DNA of 64,000 nt from Argyresthia goedartella (GCA_949825045.1 OX463820.1:3856501-3920500); one strand, 5' to 3'; shown: positions 42,800 through 57,700, counted from the stretch's first letter. The notes: generated by a model not told the origin, from the sequence alone. Made by a program: numbers and translations.

Positions 42800-45700
42800 C
42801 TGGAAAGTAACATGTCATAATTAGCTTTGCAAGCAACTTGACTATGAATTCTATGGATAGACACTCTTTCGCTCTTTTGTCTGGTACGAATAAAGATTGA
42901 TTTACACACATAAGTTTTATCTCAGTTCCGACAACGCTTCCGCTCATATACCGATAAGTGTAGTGCTGTAATCAAATCTTAACTATGCTTGAGTGTTTTG
43001 ACCAATATGATGTGTATCAGTGTTACCTTGCAGCAGCGGGCGCGGCAGCACGTCAGGCTCGGTATCAGTGTTACCTTGCAGCAGCGGGCGCGGCGGCACG
43101 TCGGGCTCGGTATCAGTCTTACCTTGCAGCAGCGTGCGCTCCGGCACGTCGGGCTCGGTATCAGTGTTACCTTGCAGCAGCGGGCGCGGCGGCACGTCGG
43201 GCTCGGTATCAGTGTTACCTTGCAGCAGCGGGCACGGCGGCACGTCGGGCTCGGTATCAGTGTTACCTTGCAGCAGCGGGCGCGGCGGCACGACGGGCTC
43301 GGTATCAGTGTTACCTTGCAGCAGCGGGAGCCGGGGGCACGTCGGGCTCGGTATCAGTGTTACCTTGCAGCAGCGGGCGCGGCGGCACGTCGGGCTCGGT
43401 ATCAGTGTTACCTTGCAGCAGCGGGCGCGGCGGCACGACGGGCTAGGTATCAGTGTTACCTTGCAGCAGCGGGCGCGGCGGCACGTCGGGCTCGGTATCA
43501 GTGTTACCTTGCAGCAGCGGGCGCGGCGGCACGACGGGCTCGGTATCAGTGTTACCTTGCAGCAGCGGGCGCAGCGGCACGACGGGCTCGGTATCAGTGT
43601 TACCTTGCAGCAGCGGGCGCAGCGGCACGACGGGCTCGGTATCAGTGTTACCTTGCAGCAGCGGGCGCAGCGGCACGACGGGCTCGGTATCAGTGTTACC
43701 TTGCAGCAGCGGGCGCAGCGGCGCGATGGGCTCGGTATTAGTGTTACCTTGCAGCAGTGGGCGCGGCGGAACGTCGCTCGCGTCGGGCTCGCTGTCGGGC
43801 TCGCTGTCGAAGCCGATGAACGCGCCCGCCTCCGGGTCCGCCTCGCCCGCACCCAGCGACCGCGTCATGCCGCGCATGCGCTGCAACACATACACATCAT
43901 CGTCATTAGGCCTCATGTATCTTGATAGATAGTTCAAGCCAAGGGCGTACCCAGGATTTCAGCTAGGGGGGGAGCAGCTCATACCTGTTTCGAGAAGATG
44001 GTCGGTCAGGTATATTGAAACAAAAAACGTTGACGTTTATTTTATCTTCTTGGGGGGGGGGGGGGTGGTAGGTAGCCCCCCCTGCTCCTACCTGGGTACG
44101 CCCATGGTTCAAGCAGCGTCTGTTTGAGAACGGTACCGCCGCTCGTAGAAAATAATACGATCCGTCAACGCAACGGCACCTTCCCCCGCACTTCCTGGAG
44201 ACTCGATAACTATCGTACCTGCGCGCGCGAGGGAGGGGGGGGGGGTGTAATATGTTGAGGGGTAAATCCCCACACCATCCATCATGATGAGATATTTTAT
44301 CAGTGGGGGGTTCAAGCTCCCCTTTAATCTAAGATGTACGAACAGATTCTTCAGAGTCTTCACGATTATTGTAAATAAACATGGCGTACCAGTAACATTT
44401 CATATTGTTTGAAATTGCTGAATGAATTGCCGAGATCTGATTTTATTGTTGAATGAATTAAATTAATTCAGTATTATTAATATAATATTGTAATATACAT
44501 AATTGTATATATTTATGTCTAGAGATCGGATAGTCGGATGCATATTTATTTACCTAAAATGATTTTTTTGCTATAAAAGTATGGAAGCGGATTCTTAAAA
44601 AAATACTCCCGATGTAAATATGTATGTGTATAGGGTGTCAGAGGAGTGGCAGTGTGTATTAGTAAAAAAACACAAATAAAAATAAATAATTTATTAAGTT
44701 TAGGTACATCCCATCCGAACATTAAATTTGGCGATTTCGGAATAGCGGGTTTTTTTCAGTAAAAAGTGCATTCCACAATGTATGTAGTGCATTACATGTT
44801 ACAAGTTTTAAATATCTGGGGCACATTGTAACCAATGACATGAGAGATGACCTGGACATTGATAGGGAACGGAGGGCGTTGGCGGTGAGGGTGAACATGC
44901 TGGCGCGCAGGTTTGCTCTTTGCACACATCAAGTAAAAATTACTTTGTTTATGGCTTACTGCCAATCCTTTTACACGAGCAGCCTGTGGGTCAGCTATAC
45001 TCAAAAGTCCTTAAACGCCCTTCGAGTCCAGTATAATAACGGATTTAGGATGATGCTGGGGCTGCCGCGATTTTGTAGTGCGTCACGCATGTTTACAGAA
45101 GCCCGCACGGACGGGTTTCATGCAATAATACAGAAACGGGTAGCCTCGCTAATGCACAGAGTGCGCGGCAGCACCGACGGTATCCTAACTGTTAAAGCAG
45201 AAAGGGTCGATGGACCTATCCTGAAACACTGGGTAACGGTGGTGACCGGTACCTAGCTCTTTTAATAAGTTATTATTTTGAAAGTATTTTATTTCTAAGA
45301 TGTGACTAGCATAGATTAATAAATTCATATTACTAACAAAACTATGGAAATGCATACTTTTATACTTCTGAAAATAAATATGTTTATTATTATATAAGTG
45401 CCAACAGCTCAACTTTAGGTAAATATGTTTATGTCTGATGAATGATTTTTGAATTAATTAAGGACCTGTTTCAAAATGTCCGGAAAAACTCTATCGGACT
45501 GATAAATCGTAAAGGATCCAATACAAATTACACTGATTTTGTTTGAAGGTCTAACTAATTCATGGGGAACAGTAAGATAAGATAGATAATGATTTATGCA
45601 GCAAAATAGAATTTACAGATTTACACATTAATAGTAGTAATAGATATTGAATAAAAAATTAAATAAAAATTAAGGGGAAGGGGGGACAGCATTATATGGT

Positions 45701-48700
45701 TATTTTTCAGGAAATCCTCTGTTTCTCGGTGTGTAAGCAATTCCAACGATTTTAGCTTAGGAGCTCTCATAGTACATTGCTTATGTCGCAGTGTCTGAAA
45801 ACCCTGTTGTGACGAAAGGTATCATGAAATTCTGGAGACGATGGGGAAAATATGTTTGGGCTGCTGTTTGAGGCGTACTAAAGATGGTTTTATCCAACAA
45901 ATCTTCGGTATTTCATAACCGATCACTGCACTATCTCTTGTTTCAGCATAGCGTCACGTCAGATCTTCCCCAGACTGTAATGCAGTAGCTCAGTATTGAG
46001 TCGCACAGAGTCACATAAAACAGTCTAAGGAAACTTTTGCAGGCCGAGTTTCATTGCACACGCGTGACGTATATTTAGTCCTTGAGGTATATCGCGTCCT
46101 TACTCGTTTGGCTGTGTCGGCGGAATGGACGTTAATGGTCAGCTTAAAATTATGCTCTACTTTATATATTAGTCGTACTTAAAGCATACCGATTGTAGTA
46201 AAACTCTTTATTTCATTTGACAAGCTAACTGGCTGACTAGCCTTCTGAAAAACAAAGGTTCAGAATTCAAACCTGGAATTTCGTCTGGTAGCTCTTCGAT
46301 TGTTTTTGACGCATTCTTGCTTTGAGCTCTGAATAGCTAAAATGTATCCTCTACGTCAGTTCAGTTTATTTTTACCGCCTCAATTATGCCATAGTTGCAG
46401 CGAGGCTAGTCCCTCGTAATTGTTAATAGACATAATTTTGTAAATAACTTGTGTTGTGTAAATAGTAGGCCTTTACTTGACGTGCTGCCTTTACTTGATG
46501 TGCTGTAATTAATTTCTGACCCCCACGCTTGGGTATGTAAATATTTGTATGGCTCGTAGTCCTTTCTATTTTCTGTGTATCTAATTTAGTCAATGTCTCG
46601 TGTATCTCCATCCCTACTGCTACGACTCCGTCTGCAATGCCTTCGATAGCTAGGTTCCTATACGGCTCTCCCACCTCGTTGAGCCTGCATGGCACCGGAT
46701 TATAGTAATTCCTATGACATTGATTCAAAACAGTTATACCATTTTGAAATGTTCAAATCTTACTTACAAAATCTGTCTTCTGACAATCAATGCCACACAT
46801 AAAGCGGAACTTATGGCCAGAATACATGTCACGACCATGACCTTGAACATGCCTGCAAAGTCACAGGAAAGTTATATGTAATTTGGTTTAAATGTATGAC
46901 ATATCCAGTCATTTCTATTTCAAAACAGAACTACTAGATAATATGAATTTAATAACTTATTAGATAAATATGATGACGGTGCCTTTCATGTTCATGTAAA
47001 ATAGTGATAAAATAATTAAAAAACCGGTCAAGTGCGGGTCTAAATCGCGCACGAAGGGTTCCGTACCATCGTTCAATGGAAGCGATGGTGTGGAGTGAAT
47101 AGTTTGGATTTTACACAGCAAAATATTGTTTACAAAGTTATTGGTGCGGTTACTTTCACACTGCATGTACGTAACCAGGTGCATCCATAAGTTTGTATGT
47201 GGTATTGAAAGAATTGTTGTATGGGAGCCCCCTTAAATATTTCTTTTATCCTGTTTTTTAGTATTTGTTGTTATAGCGGCAACATAAATACATCATCTGT
47301 GAAAATTTCAACTGTCTAACTATCACGGTTCGTGAGATACAGCCTGGTGACAGACGGACGGACGGACAGCGGAGTCTTAGTAATAGGGTCCCGTTTGGAA
47401 CCCTTCGGGTACGGAACCCTAAAAACTGTAATTTTATTCACATAACCATCGCTTTGCCGAAGATATTGTTCCGTTTGCGCCATCCTCGCCAGAACTCTAA
47501 ATAATGCTCCAAGTAATGAGCAAGATTTGAGGTTGGACTGATGATGTACCGGTCAAAAACCCAAGTCATGACCAGCAGCGGAAAACGTAAGGTAGTGGTT
47601 GATGGGCAAGACATATAATATGTCGACGAGTACAACTACTTGGGCCAGACAGTGTCCTTCGAAAACAGGCAGGACAAAGAAATCGAAAGAAGTGTTTCGA
47701 ATGCCTGGAAGAGCTTCTGGTCCATGAAGGGCAGCCTACCACTGTTTCTGAAGCGCAAACTGGTCGACATGTGCATCCTGCCCATCCTAACTTAAGGCTC
47801 ACATACATCCTCGTTGACCAAGCATCGCCCTCAAACGCCCGCAAACTCAAGGTTTGCCAGCGAGCGATGGAGCTAGGTGTTAAACGTATGGATCGCGTTA
47901 GGAACACTATATTGCGCTCCAAAACTGGTACAGTCGACGTAGGCGTACTAAAAGCTATTACTACTTCGAAATTTAAAGTAAAAAAAAAGGCGAAGTATTA
48001 AAACAGGTTCTATGCCGAGACCTTCGGAACTCATCGTTATTTTAAATGGGTACGAGAATGCACATCCTCCTTCCAGTTCTCAATACATTATTTTTTTATA
48101 TATTTTTTTTCTCGAAAAGTATGCATCCCATTATGATCATCATAATTCTTTATTGTACATGAATTCAGCAGTGACATCAAATGAAAATGCATATAAAAAG
48201 GCGAGCTTAACTCTAAAAAGATATTTCTTCCAGCAAATCAAGGCATTATAGGAAATAGTATCATAAAAGGGTAGGCAGTGCACAATAAATAGTATAAATA
48301 AAATACCTAGGAATAAATTAAATACCTATAACATACAGACAGTAAATTCTAAATAATTACTGACACATACTACATATTTACCTTTCTGGCCACGTAAAGG
48401 TGGAGGTATACATTCATCACATCCTATGTTTTATCAGCGGGGGGTTCAAGCCCCCCGTGAATCTAACAACTACTATCGTGTACCTTAGTGGCGCTGTTAT
48501 GCTCGGGGTGCTTCGCATGGTAGATGCAGAAGTACTTGCGGTGCGGGTTGAGTGCTAGCACGGTGCCCACGCAGTTGCGCGCATTCACTCGCAGCTCGCG
48601 CGCGCCGCCGAGCGACAGCTGCAGCAGCGAGCGGAACCAGCCTACGTTGCGGTGCACCATGAGGTATGCGAACAGGAGTGTTTTGTTCCTGGGGAGGGCA

Positions 48701-51700
48701 ATGATGCGTTACACAGGATGGAACAGAAAAGTGTGGTAACTTTTAAATGATTGTTCCTCTACAGTTCAAAAATTAAGTTATTATACTATACATTATCGTA
48801 TTTTATTGAACATGAAAATTCACATTACAAACTTATAGAAAAGACATTTACAAAGGCAAGCTTATCTCTAACAAGAGATTTGTTCCAGCAAACCAAAGAT
48901 GATAAGGATAAATTACATAGCAGTGACAAGTAGATCCTTGCGCAGAAATACAAGTACATACTGTCTATAAATAAGTGTTTTTAATAAACTACTAAATATA
49001 CCACATATAGAAGAACACAAATAAACAATACTTACATATTAAATCCCTAAGTTTACAAAAGAGAAAATAATCCTCGATACGAGATAATTTTAGAAGGTCA
49101 GCGTTTAGAGCATCTATAGCCGAAGCCATATCACTAAAGAGAAATTATAACCAAAACTAGTTATATGTATATATATGTAACTAGTGTTGATTTAGTTTAA
49201 AAAAATAAATTTATATTATTGCAAGTTGAGATGTGGTGTGCCGGTTGTGTAAGTAGTGTAGGTTGTATGTGTTGTGTAGTGGTGTGAGTGTAGTTGTACC
49301 TGTGTCTGCTTAGCCCTACGACGACGATGGTCTTGGGATCGCGACTGTGTCTAATGTATTGCCACTAAGCAGGGTGAGTATAGCTGAGTAGGCTTTCGTA
49401 TGACACGGCAGATACATCATCAATGTATCTGTTTGTTTTAATACATCAAATAAAAACCTGTTTAGAGGTGTTAAAAATGTCTAGGTCCTTATCTTTGGAA
49501 AGCTTGTTGTAATTTAAATTAATTTTATTCATGACAATACAGTTTTATTGCGCACTAGGACTGTTCTGTTGCATGATCTATCCTGTCTTGCCTAGGTTTT
49601 CTGGAAGAAATCTCTCTTAAGAGATAAGCTCGCCTTTGCTTATTATAACTTATAACTGGCTTTACCTTATATTTAAATTGCAATAAAGAATATGGGTATG
49701 AAATATTCTCTTACCTCGGTTAAGCCGCTAAACTAACTTTATGTACACAAAGAAGTGGTTAAAAGGGCCCTACGGCCCTGAACGACTATCATTGTGAAAC
49801 CGATATGATAAAAGCAACCTTATTTTGTAATTTAACCTAGTTAAGTAATATTTAGGTTCTATTTCTCGCCTGTAAGTATACACAACTATAAGAAGACTTA
49901 CTTGCGATATGGCCAAACGATTTTGTGGAACTTCGACAACAGCTGAACTCTGCTCTGCATATCGACCAGCAACACGATAGTCCGGCAGCCAGGCTTCACC
50001 AATCTGTAACAAGATACTTTAAGGTTACTTCATCATTCCTTTATTGAGTGCAGAATTAACATTTTCAGAAAGCTTATAAGATAAAAGTGTACAGAGGCGA
50101 GGTCACTTGAACCATTTGTCTATCCATTTCCAGACAAACCCTCAAAATCCCACAAAAGTAAGTTGAAACGATTGACATGACATACAAATTCAAATGTTAG
50201 TTTGTAATGGCAACAAATATAATAATCACCAAAATATTTTTTCCTACCCAAAATGGATAAATGAACACCAAAAGTTGCAAAAAATATCAGGGCAAAATAC
50301 TGCGGTAGCTTAGGTGAAGGGTAAAGGGGGTGAGCGAAGCGAAGCCCCCTTTATCCTTCGTGTTAGGTTGAACATGTAAGAACAACAAAAAATACTTAAA
50401 ACATAAACTTAAGTACACAAAACATAAAAAGAAGTTTGGTGATCATTTATCCAAACACAATTTGGTGGACATTTATCCATTCTGGCAGTCATTTCGAATT
50501 TATTGGTAGTAAAATAGGTGCGTTTTTGGTAATCGTTTAAACATAAGCCGTTTGTAATCCGATCAAATGCTTACCTAACAAGTCCGTTGTACTTCTCCGC
50601 CCTCAGTTCGTGCAGTCTCAGCTCGGATTGCGTTTCGTTGTTGTTCTTCTTGTTCGCGCCGTGCTGCCGGCGACGTTCTTCCTTAGCCCGCTGAACCTCC
50701 TCCTCTTCCACTTTACTGCAATTCATAGTAATGATTTAATTACAAGCACGATGAACTCGAGACGACGAGAGATCACAATCCACAATTACTGCTATAGTCA
50801 TAGAGTGCTCATTCCACACCGATTAAAATTAGTAACTCTTTGTAATCCAGAGATGGTGGCTAGGAGTAACTATTGTGATCTAAACGTGGCCATGGCTTCA
50901 GTCAACATACTTCTGGAAGGCACTAGGCGCTAATCTTTAGAATGTAATAGTAGTTTATGTGACTGCTACATAATGGAGGGCATTAATACTCGAGAGTGGG
51001 TTTATGAAACGAGCCGAAGGCGAGTTTCATAATAATATCACTCGAGAGTTTTAATGCCTAATTATGTACAGTTACATACACTAGTTTATCTACACACATA
51101 TCATAAGCTCTCTTTGATATGTTCAGGAACTGCATGTTTGACCGGCATTGAGGCTCTGCAGTCGTTTAGCTTGTTCTGCAGTACCAACTTCACGCAGGCG
51201 GGCGTCGGCGTTCGAAATTTGAATGTCAGTACCAAACTACCAACTTCACAGACAAACTAGGAGCGGCATGCAGGCGGGCGTCGGCGTTCGAAATTTGAAT
51301 GTCCATAATATGTAGAAAAATTACACATTATGGTCATAATGTGTAATTTTTCAGATAAGAAATGAGTTTTTACCAAGTAGTTTAACATTATGCTGATCGT
51401 AACGTGCGGTTTTTGTACGCAGTAAAGAGGGTTTATGATACGTGTGTAGATAAAAATAAAAATGTCACAGAATTGCCTATAGCTTGATTTTTCGGTTTTT
51501 TTTCGTCATAAAATCTTTTAATGTATATGTCACCGTAAGATAGACAAAACCGTCAGTTGATAAAATAAAGTTTTTTTTCCCGTTAGTTGGTCACCTATCG
51601 ACAGACAGTAAACTGTAGCGTACTGCTTACTATATGACGCGTTAGTTGATACACTAACGGTTTAAACCGTAAATTAGTAAACTGGTTTGAACTTAAATTG

Positions 51701-54700
51701 CAAACGAAATACCAGGGCAAACACTGCGGTATGTTAGGTGAAAACTATAATAGTGTTCGTGTTAGGTTGACATGTAATAACGAAAGAAACGTAAATTCTA
51801 AACCCTGTCGGTCTGGTTTACTACCGATCAACTAACGCGTTAGTTTAGTTAGTTAGACTCACAGTCGTTGCTGTATATAGTTCATGAGTGTGTGTGTGTG
51901 TGTGTATAGTGTACTCACAGTCGGTGCTGTATCAGCGCCCCGGCTCCCACCACAAGCGCGACGGTGCCCAGTACAGAGAGCACGGACAGCGCGCGCTGGC
52001 CGCGCAGGGCGGAGACCCCGCGCTCGCACCACTCCGCCAGCCACGCCAGCGCGCGCCAGAGAGCGTTGCTCGCCGCCTCGTCTACTAACTCCTGGGGAGA
52101 AATAGTGCTTCATTAAACGTACATGTCGGTAAATGTCGGTAACGTCGTCGCAGTAGAGATCATAAATATCTCGCCTTTTACCATTCCGAGCAATAGGAAA
52201 CACGTTCGCAGCAATTCATGGTCGGAAACCACTCTTTTTAGAGACAAGCTCGTCTTTGCGCATAAGTAAAACATAAAACTTTTACATAAAGGCACATACA
52301 CTGCTTCTGTCCCACACTAGGATACCCTGTATCGTGGGAACCAGAAACAGCGACATCACACACATATAAACATCCAAGACCTGGGGATTTTTATTTCTTT
52401 ATTTACACACGTATCATAAACCCTCTTTACTGCGTCCAAAAACCGCACGTAACAAACAGCATAATGATATACTACTTGGAAAAAAAACCATTTCTTATCT
52501 GAATATTGATACATTATGACAATAATGTATCCATATTCACGGAGCCCTCACATTACATCTTTATCGGGAAGACTAAGTTCAGCTGCATATGCTGTGAGAC
52601 AAATCAGACAGCTGACGGATGTAGCTACGGCGAGACTTGTTTACTTTAGTTATTTCCACAGCATTATGTCCTATTTGTTCTACAAAAAAGGGCTATTAGA
52701 GCGATTTATAACCTATGCAGTCGCTCCCTGAGGGAACTGTTCTAAGAAATTAGCAATATGACTGTACTGTGTCAATATATTTATGAAAATATCATGTACA
52801 TTAGGAAGCTAACATAAATGGCTTCACTAAAAATGTTGACAGGCACAAGCGAAATAATATAAGAAGCGGAAATAAAATTGACCAACCTTACTACAGACTA
52901 GCTAAAGTGAGAACTTCATTAGTGGGTCTAACTACACAAAATCCCGGAAGAGTTAAAAAACATTATGTTATAAATTATATTAATTGATGATTACATTAAT
53001 GACAAAGAGGTATGGAGCTCTGATTTTCCAGCGCAGCACAAGAACCACGCATACGATTGTAACACTAGAACTATTTTAGAAAATAAAAAGTAGACCGTGT
53101 TGCAGTGTACGAGTTTCTTGCGCCGCTTCTTCCCCGCTGCCATAACACTTTCCGAAGCGGTAGTAGTTTTTCTTGCATTATATTCGTGTTCGTAAGAATC
53201 TATATTTTTTTTTAAGTTTAGATTTTTTTAAGTTTTTCCGAACTGACGTGTGGATCTAGCCTTCTCGTGAAATATGTGGCGGTGCCCTGTGCCTGAACTA
53301 ATCCGATGAAATCCTCGTGAAAACATAAAAAATAGATACAGGCACATACATGCATGCTTCTGGCCCCACACTAGGATACTCTCTATAGTACGAAACAGAA
53401 ACAGCGACGTCGCACACGTATAAACATCCAACTGGTGTTTTTTTTTCTGAATCCCCTGCCGGGGATCGAACCCGGGACCTCTCGCATGGTAGGCAGAGCC
53501 ACAGAGCGCCACAGAGGTCGTTGCGCCGTGTTATCCTATTAATTTGTGATCAATGCGTGAAGAAACCCTATTGACCTGAGATAAGGTAAACCAATAAATA
53601 TAATAATGAAATAAGACATTGACAAATTCATTCCTCCAACTATGAATATGAACTCTATTATCATACGACAACAATAGCTTTACTGTGTTAACACAAAACA
53701 TAAGAAGCATAAACAGAAATATAAATAACTTCGACACAACCCTAACACAGCTGAACTTTGAATGCGACATTATGATATTGACTGAATGCTGGCTCGACGC
53801 TGATAAAACTCTCCCTACAATACCCAACTATAACCTACACTGCACACAAGTATGTCGTAACCAAAACGATGGCATAGTCGCGTACATCAGGAGTAACATT
53901 AAGTATACGATTGAAGAACCGGTATTGACTGATATAACTACTTTAATTATAAGGATAGGAGAGCAAACAGCAATTCTGGCAGTTTATCGATCACCATCTA
54001 TACAAAATATAGAAAATTTCATCAACTCCATAGACTTAAGCCTACAGTCACTAGAATCCTATAAACATATTATTATGATCGGCGATATGAATATAGACAT
54101 AAAACCAAATAACACAGACACAAGAAGTACTAATTATCTAAATCTTACCGCAGAACATGGCTTATTACCAGCTCATAGCTTACCTACAAGAGGAAATAAT
54201 AGCTTGGATCACATATTCTTATTGAAAACACAAAATTGCGCTTATGTCACGGTTCTAGATAACTCGGTCACGGATCATTCAACAGTAGTGCTTAACCTTA
54301 AAACTAAAACACCAAAACATCTAATAAGCGGAACCTCCAAAAAAGTTAATTATGAAAATATAATAAAACAACTATCGATTTCAAACCTAAGCGATATAAC
54401 AACTATAACTGACCCCAATGAAGCTGCGAATATGATGGTGGACATAATTTCAAAAACTATATATGAAAACACTGAGACACAAACTATTACACAAAGATGT
54501 AGAACAATTAAGCCATGGATGACTGTTGGATTACTGCGTTGTGTAAGAAATAGGGATAAAATGCATCATAAATTAAGAAAAACCCCAGATAATCATATAC
54601 TAGCAACCACGTACCGCCGGTACAGAAATTTCTGTAATAATCTTTTGAAAAAAATTAAAATCTCATATGAGCGCACAGAACTAAAGTTAGCTTCAAATAG

Positions 54701-57700
54701 CACCAAGAAAACCTGGAAAACAATAAAAAAAATAGCCAATATGGATAAAAACAAAAAGAGTAACCCGGAACTATTGGAACTTGAACAAACTACTGCTCAG
54801 TCACTAGAATTTATTAACAATTACTTTGTGAACATAGGGAAACAACTAGCTGAGAAAATCAAAAACAATCCTAACGGTATAGACAAAATAGTAACAAATT
54901 CTGATTGTAACACAAATCTAAACACTTTTGTACTCCTGGATACCGATGAATCCGAAGTTGAAACAACAATACTAAATCTAAAGTTAGACTGCGCTATAGG
55001 TTGGGACGAAATATCCACAAGGACGATTAAACTAGCCAAGAGTCTTATAGTAAAACCATTGACGCATATGATAAACAACTGTTTCTCAACAGGTATATTC
55101 CCTGACGTGTTTAAACGATCTCTGGTACTTCCAATATTTAAAAGTGGAGACAAAAGCGAAATTGGCAACTACAGGCCCATTTCGGTCCTACCCGTTCTAT
55201 CAAAAATAATAGAGAAGCTTCTTAATCGTAGGCTCCAAAAATTTCTACATGAGCAAAAGCTTCTATCAGGGTCACAATTTGGATTTAGAGGGGGTAGGTC
55301 AACTGTAGATGCCGTGCTCTCACTAACTGAAGAAATCGTTCAAAGACTAGATAAAAGACAGAAGTGTATAGGAGTATTTTTAGACCTTGCCAAGGCTTTT
55401 GATACGGTTTCAGTGCCCATTCTAATAAACAAAATGGAGAAAATGGGTATAAGGGGTATTCCCCTTGCCATCTTTCAAAACTATCTACAAAACCGAGTTC
55501 AACGCATAAAAATCGATAATTTAATTAGCAGTGACATGGATATAGCATATGGAGTTCCCCAGGGTAGCGTGCTGGGACCCACACTATTTCTCATCTACAT
55601 TAATGGCCTTTGCCAACATAAACTAGACAACTGTAAAATAGTAACTTTTGCAGATGACACAGCATTGGTCTTTCATGGGGATTCGTGGGACCTAGCTCGT
55701 AGTCATGCAGAGACGGGGCTTGCTATTATTTCATCCTGGCTCAAAAACAATCTCCTCACTCTTAATATATCTAAGTCACAATATTTAACCTTCTCTATCA
55801 TTAATAGAGGGCAACCACCCCCCGACTTTGAGATCAAAGTGCATAGTTGCAAAGATTACAGTAACATTAATTGCCAATGCCATGCCATGGCAAAAAGCAA
55901 CACCATAAAATATCTTGGAGTCATCATTGACGATAACTTGACTTGGAAGCCCCACATTAAAATGCTAGCAGGTCGATTGAGAAAGCTAATCTGGATCTTC
56001 AAAAACCTCAGACATGTAGCACCACCCTACCTTTTGAAGACCGTTTACTATACGCTTGCACAATCCGTTTTAACGTACTGTATTCCAGCATGGGGTGGGG
56101 CCTGTAAAACACACTTGATCGAACTGGAACGAGCACAAAGATCGCTGCTAAAGGTTTCCACTTTTAAGCCATACAGCTTCCCTAGTGCTGACCTGTACAA
56201 GTACTGTGAGCTCCTCACAGTCCGACAATTATACATACAACAAACAACACTAAGACGCCACACAAATCTAAATTATAATCCCTCCAAAATATCCAGCCGT
56301 AGAACTGAATTCGTTTGCATAACTTCTAACTTTCAAACCGAATTTGCTGGAAGGCAGTACAACATACAAGCACCTAGTCTATACAATAAAATGAATAAAA
56401 TTCTTAACATCTACCCCCTAAGCTACCAAGAAGTAAAAATCAAGTTACGAAAGTTCCTTCTAAAATTAAAATACAGTGAAACCGAAGATCTTCTGCTAAG
56501 AATAATGTCACTTATAGCTAACCGATATTTACTACTCACCTGAATAAGATCAACCATAAATCAAACACTTTACTACCTATAAAACCCTTCAGACACTTAC
56601 ATATTAAAGATAAAAGATAAATACTTACCTACTTATTGTAAAATCATTCAGCTAAACGAAACTAATCTATACCTTGCAATGAAATTCTTATTTGTCAGGA
56701 CTCACAATATCATTTACATAAATATTGAAAAGTGTTAACAGAATAAATTGCACTAAATTATTGTATAATTTTAATATATTTTGTTAATGTATTAATTGCA
56801 TAATTCACACACTCACTTAACCCTATAGTGAGACAACTTCCCAGAGACAACTTTTGGTGATAACCACTTGACTCTCGACATACAGGTTCCTAAGAATCTA
56901 GTTCAAGAGTCAACAAGTATGAACCAGATATGCACCATAAGTAGCCTTTATTGATTAAGTTTTATTGTCTAATGTAATTAGTTATAAGTTGGCTCAATAA
57001 AATACTATTTTCATTTTCATTTTTTTTTCGAACTTACAACATTTGGTTTGTCAAGATATTAGGAATGTTAACAAAAATACTGCCACAATGGAACTTACGT
57101 CCGCCTTTTCTCCCGCTGGTGGCGCTGGCGTAGTTGGAAGCAACTAGTTTCATTCATCTGAGGTTAGGCTCAAAAACACATCACGTGATCTTTCAAATAC
57201 TCTTGACGCTGGGAAATTAACCTCCATTGAGGTTGGGATGCCATATACAAGGTGACATTTAATTAGCTGACCACATTTTGGGGATTGATAGCACCGCACC
57301 GATCATTATGAACAACTTTCCCAAAGAAACATATGGTCGCAAATGAAAATTATTTGTCGTCCCTCAGTACATTGACCCGATCATCTGACAAGTTACTATG
57401 GGAGACCCAAACATTTATTTCGTTTACGACCATATGTTTCTTGGGGAAAGTTGTTTATATTAATGGGTACTATCATTCCCCAACATATGGTCAGCTAATT
57501 AAATGTCACGTTGTATTATAAGAAAAATAAAAGGATATAGAATTTGACAGATACTCAACCTCCAACTACATCAGCGCCATCTACAATGAGATATTCAGAC
57601 GAGGTGTCATTACCTGCACGTGAGTCTCGTACGCCATCACTTCGCTCGGCTTCAGCAGCCGCTTGAGGAGTTGCTCCAGCGCTCGCTTAGTCTCGTTGAG

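Noticed and set aside
43023..43790. CRISPR-like array
   Set aside because: Units are directly adjacent without unique spacers, and the genome is eukaryotic.
42983..43937. Long open frames on both strands across the 48-bp array, readable as repetitive proteins
   Set aside because: A 48-bp repeat free of stops opens several frames at once. Only the minus frame continuous with the DNAJC16 exon has context.
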